Source: Polaromonas sp. (GTDB taxonomy: Bacteria; Pseudomonadota; Gammaproteobacteria; Burkholderiales; Burkholderiaceae_C). From it: DNA of 64,000 bases. The first letter of the stretch is position 1; every line of letters starts with the position of its first letter. Made by a program: the position numbers and the translations under genes. This document shows positions 19,181-27,340 of this stretch, in pieces. The DNA lies in the NCBI RefSeq assembly GCF_030680935.1, contig NZ_JAUXUP010000007.1, positions 80,297 through 144,296 on the forward strand, read 5' to 3'. A model generated the notes under the pieces. It saw only the letters and a list, made by a program, of their open reading frames with translations, did no database searches and was not told the DNA's origin.

Positions 19181-20425
19181 ATGACCGAATTGCTCAAATC
19201 TTCGCTGACACGACGGACTGTTTTGCAGGCCGCAGCCGTAGGCGCCACAGGCATCAGCCCGGCGTTGCGCGCTGTTGTTTATGCCCAGGGCTCGGACGCG
19301 CCTGAAAAGAAAGAGGTGAAGATCGGTTTCATCCCGCTGACCGACTGCGCATCCGTGGTGATGGCCTCAGTGCTGGGCATTGACAAGAAATACGGCGTCA
19401 AGATCATTCCGACCAAGGAGGCCAGTTGGGCCGGCGTGCGTGACAAGCTGGTCAGCGGCGAACTCGACTTCGCCCATGTGTTGTATGGCCTGATCTACGG
19501 CGTGCATATGGGCACGGCCGGCCCCAAAAAGGACATGGCCGTGCTCATGAGCCTGAACAACAACGGACAGGCCATCACGCTGTCAAAGAAAATCGCCGAC
19601 AAGGGTGCAGTGGACGCCGCTTCGCTGGCCAAGCTGATGGCAACAGAAAAGCGCGAATACACCTTCGCTCAAACCTTTCCCACCGGCACACACGCCATGT
19701 GGCTGTATTACTGGCTGGCCAGCGCCGGTATCAACCCTTTCCAGGACGCGCGCGCCATCGTGGTGCCACCACCGCAGATGGTGGCCAATATGCGGGTTGG
19801 AAACATGGACGGCTTTTGCGTGGGTGAGCCCTGGGGCCACCGCGCGATCATGGACGGCATCGGCATCACCGCCGTAACAACGCAGGACATCTGGAAAGAC
19901 CATCCAGAAAAAGTGCTGGGTACCACCGCCGAGTTCGCCAAGAAAAACCCGAACACTGCGCGGGCCGTGACCGCCGCCATTCTGGAAGCCAGCAAATGGA
20001 TTGACTCCGGCCTGCAAAACAAGATGAAGATGGCCGAAACCGTGGCAGACAAGAGCTACGTCAACACCAGCGTGGACGCGATCAACCAGCGCATCCTCGG
20101 CCGCTACCAGAACGGCCTGGGCAAGACCTGGGACGACCCCAACTACATGAAGTTCTACAACGACGGCGCGGTGAACTTCCCTTACCTGTCGGACGGCATG
20201 TGGTTCCTGACGCAGCACAAACGCTGGGGCCTGATCAAGGAACACCCGGACTACCTGGCCTTGGCAAAACAGATCAACCACATCGACATCTACAAAGACG
20301 CCGCCACCGCCAGCAAAACGCCAGTGCCCAAAGACGTGATGCGCAGCAGCAAGATGATCGACGGCGTGGTCTGGGACGGCAAAGATCCGAAGAAATACGC
20401 TGATGGTTTCAAGGTGAAAGCGTGA
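19181..20425 (+). CDS. nrtA: Nitrate ABC transporter, substrate-binding protein
   Basis: 414-residue protein of the NrtA/NasF nitrate/nitrite-binding family. The N-terminus LTRRTVLQAAAVGATG carries twin arginines followed by a hydrophobic stretch, suggesting export by Tat. The mature part starts near KKEVKIGFIPLTDCASVVMA, a typical NrtA opening, with PTGTHAMWLYYWLASAGINP and MDGFCVGEPWGHRAI as ligand-site segments. Start chosen at 19181 because GGAG precedes it; a longer frame begins inside the terminator. It is the first gene of nrtABD and is controlled by the leader just upstream. The NrtA family also includes the cytosolic sensor NasS, but the signal peptide argues for a transport role here. 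Confidence 0.93.
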   Translation: MTELLKSSLTRRTVLQAAAVGATGISPALRAVVYAQGSDAPEKKEVKIGFIPLTDCASVVMASVLGIDKKYGVKIIPTKEASWAGVRDKLVSGELDFAHVLYGLIYGVHMGTAGPKKDMAVLMSLNNNGQAITLSKKIADKGAVDAASLAKLMATEKREYTFAQTFPTGTHAMWLYYWLASAGINPFQDARAIVVPPPQMVANMRVGNMDGFCVGEPWGHRAIMDGIGITAVTTQDIWKDHPEKVLGTTAEFAKKNPNTARAVTAAILEASKWIDSGLQNKMKMAETVADKSYVNTSVDAINQRILGRYQNGLGKTWDDPNYMKFYNDGAVNFPYLSDGMWFLTQHKRWGLIKEHPDYLALAKQINHIDIYKDAATASKTPVPKDVMRSSKMIDGVVWDGKDPKKYADGFKVKA

Positions 20426-20470
20426 GCCGCGCGACGAGGGGCCCCAGCTCGCTGGGGATAGTCGCCCCGG
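20422..20470 (+). repeat. Partial copy of the nrt intercistronic repeat after nrtA
   Basis: Begins with GTGAGCCGCGCGACGAGG, which includes the nrtA stop codon TGA, then CCCCAG-CTCG-CTGGGG, which folds into a 6-bp hairpin. The same opening recurs at the nrtB stop codon (21510) and again at 21624. After about 45 bases the similarity fades. Confidence 0.75.
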
Positions 20471-20550
20471 AGCGTGCCTTCAGCCGCTGAAACAAACAAC
20501 CCGATCAACCCATACGCTGCTGAGGCAGCGAGTCTGAAAAGGAACACACC

Positions 20551-21513
20551 ATGGTCAGCGCTGTTTTTCACTCCCCCTTCGACGAGGCGCCCGCCGCCCT
20601 GTCGTCATCGACACCGGGCACCGCCAAGTCCGCTATCAATACCATAGCGTCAGGCGTAGACGCAACAGGGGCTAAAGCTGAAAATACCCTTGTTCCCACA
20701 GGCCAGGCCACCGCCGCAAAAGTGCCTTTCGACTGGCGCGACGTGTGGATGGCGGTGCTGCCACCATTGCTGGGGCTGGGTCTTCTTGTTGGCCTGTGGG
20801 AACTGGTGTCTGTGTCCACCGGCAAAAGTATTCCCTCACCGGCCGAGACATTTCGCCAGGCGCTGGACGTCTTCAGCGACCCCTTCTACAGCAAGGGTCC
20901 GAACGACCAGGGTGTGGGCTGGAACGTGCTCTCCTCGCTGCAGCGTGTGGCCATCGGCTTCGGCATGGCCGCCGCAGTCGGCATTCCTGCCGGATTCATG
21001 ATCGGGCGCTTCACTTTCCTGAGCCGCATGTTCAATCCGCTGATCAGCCTGCTCAGGCCGGTGTCACCGCTGGCATGGTTGCCTATCGGGCTGCTGGTGT
21101 TCAAAGGCGCCAATCCGGCGGCCATCTGGACCATCTTCATCTGCTCGATCTGGCCCATGATCATCAACACCGCGGTCGGTGTGCAGCGCGTGCCGCAAGA
21201 CTACATGAACGTGGCGCGCGTACTCAACCTCAGCGAGTGGAAGATTTTCACCAAAATCCTCTTTCCCGCCGTGCTTCCCTACATGCTCACCGGCGTGCGG
21301 CTGGCGGTGGGCACCGCCTGGCTGGTGATCGTGGCGGCCGAGATGCTGACCGGCGGCGTTGGCATCGGCTTCTGGGTCTGGGACGAGTGGAACAACCTCA
21401 ACGTCAAGAACATCATCATCGCGATTTTTGTCATCGGCATCGTGGGCCTGGTGCTGGAGTTCGCACTGATCAAACTGGCCACTGCGTTCACGTTTGAGGA
21501 GGTGAAGACGTGA
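20551..21513 (+). CDS. nrtB: Nitrate ABC transporter, permease
   Basis: 320-residue inner-membrane permease with about six helices. The EAA loop that contacts the ATPase is VPQDYMNVARVLNLSEWKIF. Residues 1-55 are an unusual Ala/Ser/Thr-rich cytoplasmic extension not needed for the fold. Bases 20629-20690 within it resemble the dispersed repeat (GCTATCAAT...ATAGCGTC...GGGGCTAAAGC). It has 125 bp to nrtA and 256 bp to nrtD, both partly filled by the intercistronic repeat. The substrate is inferred from the neighbours and family. Confidence 0.92.
   Translation: MVSAVFHSPFDEAPAALSSSTPGTAKSAINTIASGVDATGAKAENTLVPTGQATAAKVPFDWRDVWMAVLPPLLGLGLLVGLWELVSVSTGKSIPSPAETFRQALDVFSDPFYSKGPNDQGVGWNVLSSLQRVAIGFGMAAAVGIPAGFMIGRFTFLSRMFNPLISLLRPVSPLAWLPIGLLVFKGANPAAIWTIFICSIWPMIINTAVGVQRVPQDYMNVARVLNLSEWKIFTKILFPAVLPYMLTGVRLAVGTAWLVIVAAEMLTGGVGIGFWVWDEWNNLNVKNIIIAIFVIGIVGLVLEFALIKLATAFTFEEVKT
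20629..20690 (+). repeat. Possible degenerate copy of the dispersed repeat inside nrtB
   Basis: Within the codons for the variable N-terminal extension, GCTATCAATACCATAGCGTC, GGCGTAGACG and GGGGCTAAAGCTGAAAAT line up with the repeat blocks in order but with several mismatches. It may be an old copy captured in the reading frame. Confidence 0.4.
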
Positions 21514-21744
21514 GCCGCGCGACGAGGGGCCCCAGCCCGCTGGGGATTGGCGCCCGAGCGAACGGCTTCGGCTGCCGACACCTTATGGCTTCAAGCCGTA
21601 TTCAGCACAGGGGAGGCAGCAACGTGAGCCGCGCGACGAGGGGCCCCAGCCCGCTGGGGATCGGCGCCCGAGCGAACGGCTTCGGCTGCCGACACCTTAT
21701 GGCCTCAAACCACTATCGACCTCCGGGAGGCAGCGACGTGAGCC
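21510..21744 (+). repeat. Two tandem 114-bp units between nrtB and nrtD
   Basis: Units at 21510-21623 and 21624-21737 are nearly identical. A third begins GTGAGCC at 21738 and then diverges. The first unit starts at the nrtB stop codon. Each contains CCCCAG-CCCG-CTGGGG and CGGC-TTCGGCT-GCCG hairpins. The period is divisible by three, so a reading frame crosses both units (87 codons from 21510), but I do not regard it as a gene. Such hairpins between cistrons could affect mRNA stability or the NrtB to NrtD ratio. Confidence 0.9.
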
Positions 21745-21769
21745 ACATGCACCAAGAAGGGAACACACT

Positions 21770-22585
21770 ATGAGCGAATCTTTCACCACCAAATACATCG
21801 AGATCCAGGGCGTCGAACAGACCTTCAAAACAAAAAAAGGGCCCTTCTGCGCGCTGCAGAACATCAACCTGACGGTGGCCAAGGGCGAGTTCGTTACCCT
21901 GATCGGTCACTCGGGCTGCGGCAAGTCCACGCTGCTCAACCTGATCGCCGGCCTGACGACGCCGACGCAGGGCGCACTGCTATGCGCCAACCGTGAAATC
22001 GCCGGTCCCGGGCCCGAGCGCGCCGTGGTGTTTCAGAACCATTCGCTGCTGCCCTGGCTGACTTGCCATGAAAACGTCTACCTCGCGGTGGAGCGGGTGT
22101 TTGCGGCCACCGAAACCCGGGCCCAGTTGCGCCAACGCACCGATGCTGCGCTGGCCATGGTCGGTTTGACCCCTGCAGCACAGAAACGCCCCGGCGAAAT
22201 TTCAGGTGGCATGAAGCAGCGGGTAGGCATCGCCAGGGCCCTGTGTATGGAGCCCAAAGTGCTGCTTCTCGACGAGCCTTTCGGCGCCCTCGACGCGTTG
22301 ACCCGCGCCAAGCTGCAGGACGAACTGCTGCAGATCGTCGCCACCACGCAGAGCACCGTGGTCATGGTCACACACGACGTGGACGAAGCCGTGCTTTTGT
22401 CCGACCGGATTGTCATGATGACCAATGGGCCTTCCGCCACCATTGGCGAAGTCTTGCAGGTCGATCTGCCAAGGCCACGCTCGCGGGTTGCGCTGGCCGA
22501 GGACATCCACTATCTCGGCTACCGCAAAGCCGTGATCGATTTTCTCTACACCCGCCAAGGGCATGTGGAAAAACTGAGCGCCTGA
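21770..22585 (+). CDS. nrtD: Nitrate ABC transporter, ATP-binding protein
   Basis: 271-residue single-domain ABC ATPase. Walker A is GHSGCGKST, the signature is ISGGMKQR, Walker B is VLLLDEPFGALD, and the switch His lies in VTHDVDEAV. The length fits NrtD/NasD. The cyanobacterial NrtC type has an extra binding domain that is lacking here. AAGAAGGGAA stands upstream of the ATG. It is the last gene of the nrtABD transporter set, and the signalling genes that follow may be on the same transcript. Confidence 0.92.
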   Translation: MSESFTTKYIEIQGVEQTFKTKKGPFCALQNINLTVAKGEFVTLIGHSGCGKSTLLNLIAGLTTPTQGALLCANREIAGPGPERAVVFQNHSLLPWLTCHENVYLAVERVFAATETRAQLRQRTDAALAMVGLTPAAQKRPGEISGGMKQRVGIARALCMEPKVLLLDEPFGALDALTRAKLQDELLQIVATTQSTVVMVTHDVDEAVLLSDRIVMMTNGPSATIGEVLQVDLPRPRSRVALAEDIHYLGYRKAVIDFLYTRQGHVEKLSA

Positions 22586-22700
22586 ATCCGCAGTAAACAG
22601 GGCGCCGGCTACATGTCGGTGAGTGCCACATCGAGTGAGGTGCGGCTCTGGCGGGAGCCTGCACGCCTGTTCAGAAAAAAACATCAACGGGAGGACTGCC

Positions 22701-24830
22701 ATGTACGCTGCTTTGCCTGCTACCGACACCCTGGTGGCCGCATCATCCAGAACCACTGCGCAGCGCAGAGGTTCGGCCGGCAAGAGTCGTTTCACCTCTT
22801 TCGGCAAATACCGCGACATCATCATTGCGGTGGCCCTGTTCCTGCTGTTTGACCTGGGCGTGCTGGTCCTGAACTTCTACACCTCGTTCCAGATTGCAGA
22901 AGACGCGTTGGGCGTCAACCTCTCAGGCCGCCAACGCATGTTGTCGCAACGCACCGCGAAGTCCCTGTTGGCGGTGGACGCGGCGCGCAGCAAAGGCTTG
23001 CCAGTTGAAAAAGACCTCGACGAGCTCAAAGGCGCGGTCAAGCTTTTCGATGCCTCGCTCAAGGGTTTTCAAGGCGGTGCAACCCTGCCCGGTGGCGACG
23101 GCAAGCCGGTCTTCCTGAAAGCCGCCGAAGGCGACAAGGCGCTGGGCATCCTGCAGAAAGCGCAAGACATCTGGACGCCCTACCAGCAAAAGCTGCAGCC
23201 GGTATTGACCGACACCGCCTCTGATGCGCAGCTGCAGGACGCAGTGATCTACGCCAAAGCCAACAACCTGAAACTGCTGGCGCTGATGAACGAGCTAACC
23301 ACCGCGCTGGAAGCCGTGGCATCTGACCGTGCCACCGCGCTGCGCCGGGTGCAGACCGTCGGCATTGTGCTGGCGCTGCTCAATTTCGCGTTTATCCTGT
23401 TCAAGTTCCTGCGTCGACTGAACACCTCGGATGCCGCCATCGAGGCCGCCACGGAGGAAAACCGCGAGATTCTCACCAGTGTGCGTGAAGGTCTGTTCCT
23501 GCTCACACCGGAACACCGGCTGGGCATGCAGCTGTCGCGCTCGGCCCATGCCCTGTTTGGAAAAACACTGGTTCCCGGACAAAATTTTTTTGAGGTGCTG
23601 GCTACACTGGTGTCTCAGAAAGCGCTGACCGATGCGCGCGACTATGTCGAGCTGCTGTTTTCACCCCATGTGAAAGAGCAACTGGTGCAGGGTATCAACC
23701 CGCTCGCGGAGGTGGAGCTCACCGTCAGAAACCGGCTGGGCCAGGACAGCAAGCGCTACCTCTCCTTCCACTTCAATCGTGTGCACGAGGACGGCGCCGT
23801 ACGCCATCTGCTGGTCACCGTGCAGGACATCAGCCAGAAAGTCGAGCTGCAAGCGCGACTGGCAGGGGAACGCCACCGCTCGCAAAAAGAGCTGTCCATG
23901 ATGCTCAAGGCTTTTGAGACCGACCCAGCCATGATGCGCGGCTTTGTCGCACGTGCCGAGGCCTCGCTGCTGGAAGTCAATGACCTGCTGCGCAGCACAT
24001 CCTCGGCAGCCTCGGAAGCGCAGGTGCTCAAAGCCATAGACGGGGCCTACCGGCGCATCCACGCCGTCAAGGGCGACGCGGCCTCGCTGGGCCTGGAGAT
24101 CCTGGCTTCCCAGGCGCACCAGTTCGAAAACGAGCTGCAAAAACTCAAGGACAGCGGTACCGCTACCGGCGACGCCTTGCTGGCACTGCCCTTGCCGCTG
24201 GAAGACCTGCTGTCCAAAGTCGCCGCGTTCAAGGCGATGAGCCGGAAAAGAGCTGTCGATCCGGCCTTGACCGATGCTGTGCCACAGGCGCTGAACGCCA
24301 GTTTGACCCAATTGGCCACCGAAGTGGGCATGGATTGCGGCAAACGCATCAACGCGGCTGTGCGCATGGGCAGCGCCATGGACCTGCCTGCTGAAAAGAT
24401 GGATCTGGTCCGTGAAATCGCCATCCAGCTGGTTCGCAACGCGGTGGTACACGGTGTGGAGGCGGGACCAGTGCGGCTGGCTGCCGGCAAGACGCCTGAG
24501 GGCCAGGTGGCGGTCAACCTGACGCGGGACGACAGCGGCCAGTGGCAACTCAGCGTGCGTGATGACGGTGCCGGGCTGAATGCCACGGAGGTTCGCCGCC
24601 GGCTGCTGGAGCTGGGCTGGTACAACGCCGAACAGCTACAAAGCTTCAGCGACAAACAAATGGTTGCCCACATCTTCAAGCCCGGCTTTTCAACCGCAGC
24701 CGCTGCGTCGCCACACGCCGGTCGCGGTGTCGGCCTGGATCTGGTGCAGGCCAACGTGCAAAAGCTGGGCGCGCGACTGCTGCTGACCAGCAGGCCGGGG
24801 CAGCACACCGAGTTCAAGATCATTTTTTAA
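22701..24830 (+). CDS. Membrane Hpt/HATPase signalling kinase with PilJ-type sensor
   Basis: 709 residues. One transmembrane helix lies at about 39-60, then the periplasmic segment opens with NLSGRQRMLSQR (73-84), the hallmark of the PilJ N-terminal sensor family, which resembles the nitrate-binding P-box region of NarX. A second helix lies at 218-238 and a PAS-like region at 255-380. Next is an Hpt domain with phosphoacceptor His454 in IHAVKGDAASLG, and a CheA-type ATPase (LVRNAVVHGVE, DDGAGLN, GRGVGLDLV; 570-705). There is no CheW-like C-terminal domain and no dimerisation helix pair of standard kinases. GGGAGG precedes the ATG. With the CheY and CheX genes that follow it forms a compact phosphorelay, probably sensing nitrate or nitrite. 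Confidence 0.8.
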   Translation: MYAALPATDTLVAASSRTTAQRRGSAGKSRFTSFGKYRDIIIAVALFLLFDLGVLVLNFYTSFQIAEDALGVNLSGRQRMLSQRTAKSLLAVDAARSKGLPVEKDLDELKGAVKLFDASLKGFQGGATLPGGDGKPVFLKAAEGDKALGILQKAQDIWTPYQQKLQPVLTDTASDAQLQDAVIYAKANNLKLLALMNELTTALEAVASDRATALRRVQTVGIVLALLNFAFILFKFLRRLNTSDAAIEAATEENREILTSVREGLFLLTPEHRLGMQLSRSAHALFGKTLVPGQNFFEVLATLVSQKALTDARDYVELLFSPHVKEQLVQGINPLAEVELTVRNRLGQDSKRYLSFHFNRVHEDGAVRHLLVTVQDISQKVELQARLAGERHRSQKELSMMLKAFETDPAMMRGFVARAEASLLEVNDLLRSTSSAASEAQVLKAIDGAYRRIHAVKGDAASLGLEILASQAHQFENELQKLKDSGTATGDALLALPLPLEDLLSKVAAFKAMSRKRAVDPALTDAVPQALNASLTQLATEVGMDCGKRINAAVRMGSAMDLPAEKMDLVREIAIQLVRNAVVHGVEAGPVRLAAGKTPEGQVAVNLTRDDSGQWQLSVRDDGAGLNATEVRRRLLELGWYNAEQLQSFSDKQMVAHIFKPGFSTAAAASPHAGRGVGLDLVQANVQKLGARLLLTSRPGQHTEFKIIF

Positions 24831-24876
24831 AAAGATATGGCCCCCACGCTCGCCCTTTCCCCCCACGGAGAACCTC

Positions 24877-25251
24877 ATGCGCCTCATGATTGTTGACGAC
24901 TCCAACATGATCCGCACGCGCATCTCGCGGGTGGTGCAAAACGGTGGCATCAAGGGCATCGTGCTGGCGGGCCTGGCCAGGAATGGCCGCGAAGCCATAC
25001 GCCTGGCACGCGCAACCCGGCCAGAGGTGGTGACCATGGACCTGACCATGCCCGAGATGGACGGGATTGAATGCATCACGGAGCTGCTCAAAATCGATCC
25101 AAAAATCAACATCCTGGTGGTCAGCGCCCTGAGCGATAAATCAACCGCCATCCAGGCGCTCAAACTCGGGGCGCGCGGCTTTGTGGCCAAACCTTTCACC
25201 GACGAAGAGCTGCAGATCGCGCTGCTGGACGTGGCAGAAGTTCAACACTAG
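24877..25251 (+). CDS. CheY-like single-domain response regulator
   Basis: 124 residues, only a receiver domain. MRLMIVDDSNMIRTRI supplies the acidic pair, VVTMDLTMPEMDGIE the phosphoacceptor Asp, VVSALSDKS the Thr/Ser position, and FVAKPFTDEEL the conserved Lys. It has no output domain, so it must act on a partner protein or as a phosphate carrier. It lies 46 bp after the kinase gene and 12 bp before the CheX-like gene. The kinase's His454 is the likely phosphodonor. Confidence 0.87.
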   Translation: MRLMIVDDSNMIRTRISRVVQNGGIKGIVLAGLARNGREAIRLARATRPEVVTMDLTMPEMDGIECITELLKIDPKINILVVSALSDKSTAIQALKLGARGFVAKPFTDEELQIALLDVAEVQH

Positions 25252-25263
25252 CGGGACCCCACT

Positions 25264-25722
25264 GTGGCCACACTCACCGACACCGATCTCAAGCTGTTTG
25301 TTGATTCGATCAGAAATTACCTGAAAGTCACGACCCGGCAGGAGCCCGTGATCACTTCTGCCTTTCTGGGCACCGGCGACATCGAGGGGTTTGAATTCAA
25401 CGGCATCGTCACTTTTACCGGCAGCCACAACGGCCAGGTTGTCGTCTCCATGCCGGGCAAGCTGGTGCGCGAGATTCTGCTGCTGCAGCATGAAACCGAC
25501 CTGGGTGACGGCAATCTACTCGACGCGGTGGGTGAAATTGCCAACACGCTGGCCGGCAACGCGCGCAAAGCGCTGGGGCCGGAGTTGCAGATTTCGGTCC
25601 CCATCAAACTCCAGGGCGCGCAGGGCATCAAGGCCAGGGTGCGCACCCGCCCTTATGTGATCACCCTGCGCTGGAGCCACTACGCCGCCATGGTGTGTGT
25701 GGACATGGAGCGCAAGCACTGA
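25264..25722 (+). CDS. CheX/CheC-family phosphatase-like protein
   Basis: 152 residues starting with GTG. The segment NLLDAVGEIANTLAGNAR contains the ExxN catalytic pattern (Glu-Ile-Ala-Asn) of the CheC/CheX/FliY CheY-P phosphatases. The surrounding alternating strands (GFEFNGIVTFTGSHNGQVVVSM) fit the CheX fold. It probably dephosphorylates the preceding CheY-like protein. No flagellar or classical chemotaxis genes are nearby, so the triad is likely devoted to nitrate signalling. That role is inferred from context. Confidence 0.78.
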   Translation: MATLTDTDLKLFVDSIRNYLKVTTRQEPVITSAFLGTGDIEGFEFNGIVTFTGSHNGQVVVSMPGKLVREILLLQHETDLGDGNLLDAVGEIANTLAGNARKALGPELQISVPIKLQGAQGIKARVRTRPYVITLRWSHYAAMVCVDMERKH

Positions 25723-25822
25723 GAACGGCCCGGAAAATGCCCGCAATTTGTGCGGCGCACCAAAAGAATCACCAAAACCCGCCTGCATTGCGCCGTCAGG
25801 GTGCGTTTTCAGCGCCCCAAGG

Positions 25823-25837
25823 TGGCACGTTTCTCGC
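25823..25837 (+). promoter_or_regulatory. Candidate sigma-54 promoter of narK
   Basis: TGGCAC-GTTTC-TCGC matches the sigma-54 consensus except for C in place of T in the -12 box, with GG and GC at the correct spacing. The predicted start would lie ~31 bases before the narK ATG. Confidence 0.5.
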
Positions 25838-25879
25838 ACTAATTCCGGGAATTCACATTTTTCCGAAAGCGCTTGCACC

Positions 25880-27094
25880 ATGTCCGGGTTCCGTACCTTT
25901 CTAAAAGCCGGCCACGCGCCCACATTGGGCGCTGCGTTCTTCTACTTCGCGTTTTCCTGCTGCATCTGGGTCATGAACGGGGCCATGGCCCCCTTCATCT
26001 CGGAAACCTACAACCTGTCGCCGACGCAAAAAGGGGTGATGCTGTCGGTGCCTATATTTGCGGGGGCGCTGATGCGATTCCCGCTGGGCGTGCTGGCCCA
26101 GTACATAGGCCGAAAAAACGCCACGCTGGTCGAAATGGGCCTGATCATGGTGGCGCTGCTGTTCGGCTACTTTCTGGTTGATTCCTACAGCAGCCTGCTG
26201 GCCATGGGCGTGCTGCTAGGCATCGCCGGCGCCAGTTTTGGCGTGGCGCTGAGCCTGGGCTCCGGCTCCTTTCCGGCCCGCTACAAGGGACTGGCCATGG
26301 GTCTGGTCGGCGCGGGCAACGTGGGCACCGCGGTGTCGGTCCTGATTGCGCCAGCCTTGGCGCAGCGTTTCGGCTGGCAGAGCGTTTATGGCATTGCCGC
26401 AATTGCCATGCTGCTGCCGTTGATCGCCATGATTCTGTTCGCGAAGGAGCCCGACGACGTGGACAGCCACGCCACGCTGCGCGAGCATGTGGCCTGCCTG
26501 TTCGAAAAAGACGGCTGGGCCTTCAGCCTGATTTACGCCGTGACTTTTGGCGGTTTCATCGGCCTGGCGACCTTTCTCCCCTCCTACTACTACGACCAGT
26601 TTGGTGTGAGCAAGGTGGAGGCCGGGCAGTTGTCGATGCTGGCAGCTTTCATGGGCGCAGCGCTGCGGGTCTTTGGCGGCTGGATCTCGGACCGCTGGGG
26701 CGGCGTGAACACGCTGAGCGTGGTGCTGCTGACCATTGCCATCACACTGGTGCTGTGCGGGCTGGCCGGCGGTTCGCTGGTGGGCACGACACTGCTGGTA
26801 ATGCTCTGTTTCGCCGCGCTGGGTGCTGGCAACGGTGCGCTGTTTCAGCTGGTGCCGCTGCGCTGGCCGCTGGCCACTGCAGTGGCGGGCTCCATGATCG
26901 GCGAGATAGGCGCCTTGGGCGGCGGCCTGGTGCCCAACGCGATGGGCCTGTCCAAACAATACGCCGGCACCTATATGTGGGGATTTTTCTTCTTTGCAGC
27001 CCTGTCCCTGGGCATGCTGGTGATGCTCAGGGTGATGCAAATCCGCTGGACCCGCACCTGGGCTGAAAAGGGTGGGAGGGCGCGCAGCGCCTAG
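25880..27094 (+). CDS. narK: Nitrate/nitrite transporter of the MFS (NarK/NNP family)
   Basis: 404-residue, 12-helix major facilitator protein. FAFSCCIWVMNGAMAPFI at the N-terminus, GIAGASFGVALSLGSGSFPARYKGLAMGLVGAGNVGTA with the glycine-rich nitrate signature in helix 5, and MIGEIGALGGGLVPNAMG with the second signature in helix 11 are typical of NNP nitrate transporters. The start at 25880 (MSGFRTFLKAGHAPTL) fits the family; upstream codons lie in the promoter region. It provides a second nitrate uptake route next to nrtABD. Confidence 0.92.
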   Translation: MSGFRTFLKAGHAPTLGAAFFYFAFSCCIWVMNGAMAPFISETYNLSPTQKGVMLSVPIFAGALMRFPLGVLAQYIGRKNATLVEMGLIMVALLFGYFLVDSYSSLLAMGVLLGIAGASFGVALSLGSGSFPARYKGLAMGLVGAGNVGTAVSVLIAPALAQRFGWQSVYGIAAIAMLLPLIAMILFAKEPDDVDSHATLREHVACLFEKDGWAFSLIYAVTFGGFIGLATFLPSYYYDQFGVSKVEAGQLSMLAAFMGAALRVFGGWISDRWGGVNTLSVVLLTIAITLVLCGLAGGSLVGTTLLVMLCFAALGAGNGALFQLVPLRWPLATAVAGSMIGEIGALGGGLVPNAMGLSKQYAGTYMWGFFFFAALSLGMLVMLRVMQIRWTRTWAEKGGRARSA

Positions 27095-27164
27095 TAGCGA
27101 AGCGATAAAGGCGTCTTGCGCTTTTGCCCCACTTTCTGCGAAGCAACAAAGCGGCCGCGACGGT

Positions 27165-27222
27165 CCATTTTTGGCCGTTCACCCCTATCTGGCAGGGGCA
27201 AGCAGCTATCAATTCAATAGCC
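27165..27222 (-). repeat. Dispersed repeat, copy C
   Basis: On the minus strand GGCTATTGAATTGATAGCTG, CTTGCCCCTGCC and GATAGGGGTGAACGGCC follow the order of the consensus blocks. It lies in the 246-bp gap between narK and the receiver-cyclase gene. Nothing else was recognised in this gap. Confidence 0.7.
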
Positions 27223-27340
27223 AATTGCCAAAACTTTTCCGTGCCGTCGCCAGACCGGAATTTGACAGGGCGTTCGGGGATCAGGCACAAGCGCTGGTAA
27301 GCTCCAAGCTGCCGATTTATCTTTCACCGGAAAAAATGCA

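Noticed and set aside
21510..21773. 87-codon ORF across the tandem 114-bp units
   Set aside because: Its content is two copies of the DNA repeat, it starts at the nrtB stop, and the repeat's intergenic relative after nrtA is not coding. Kept as a repeat, not a gene.
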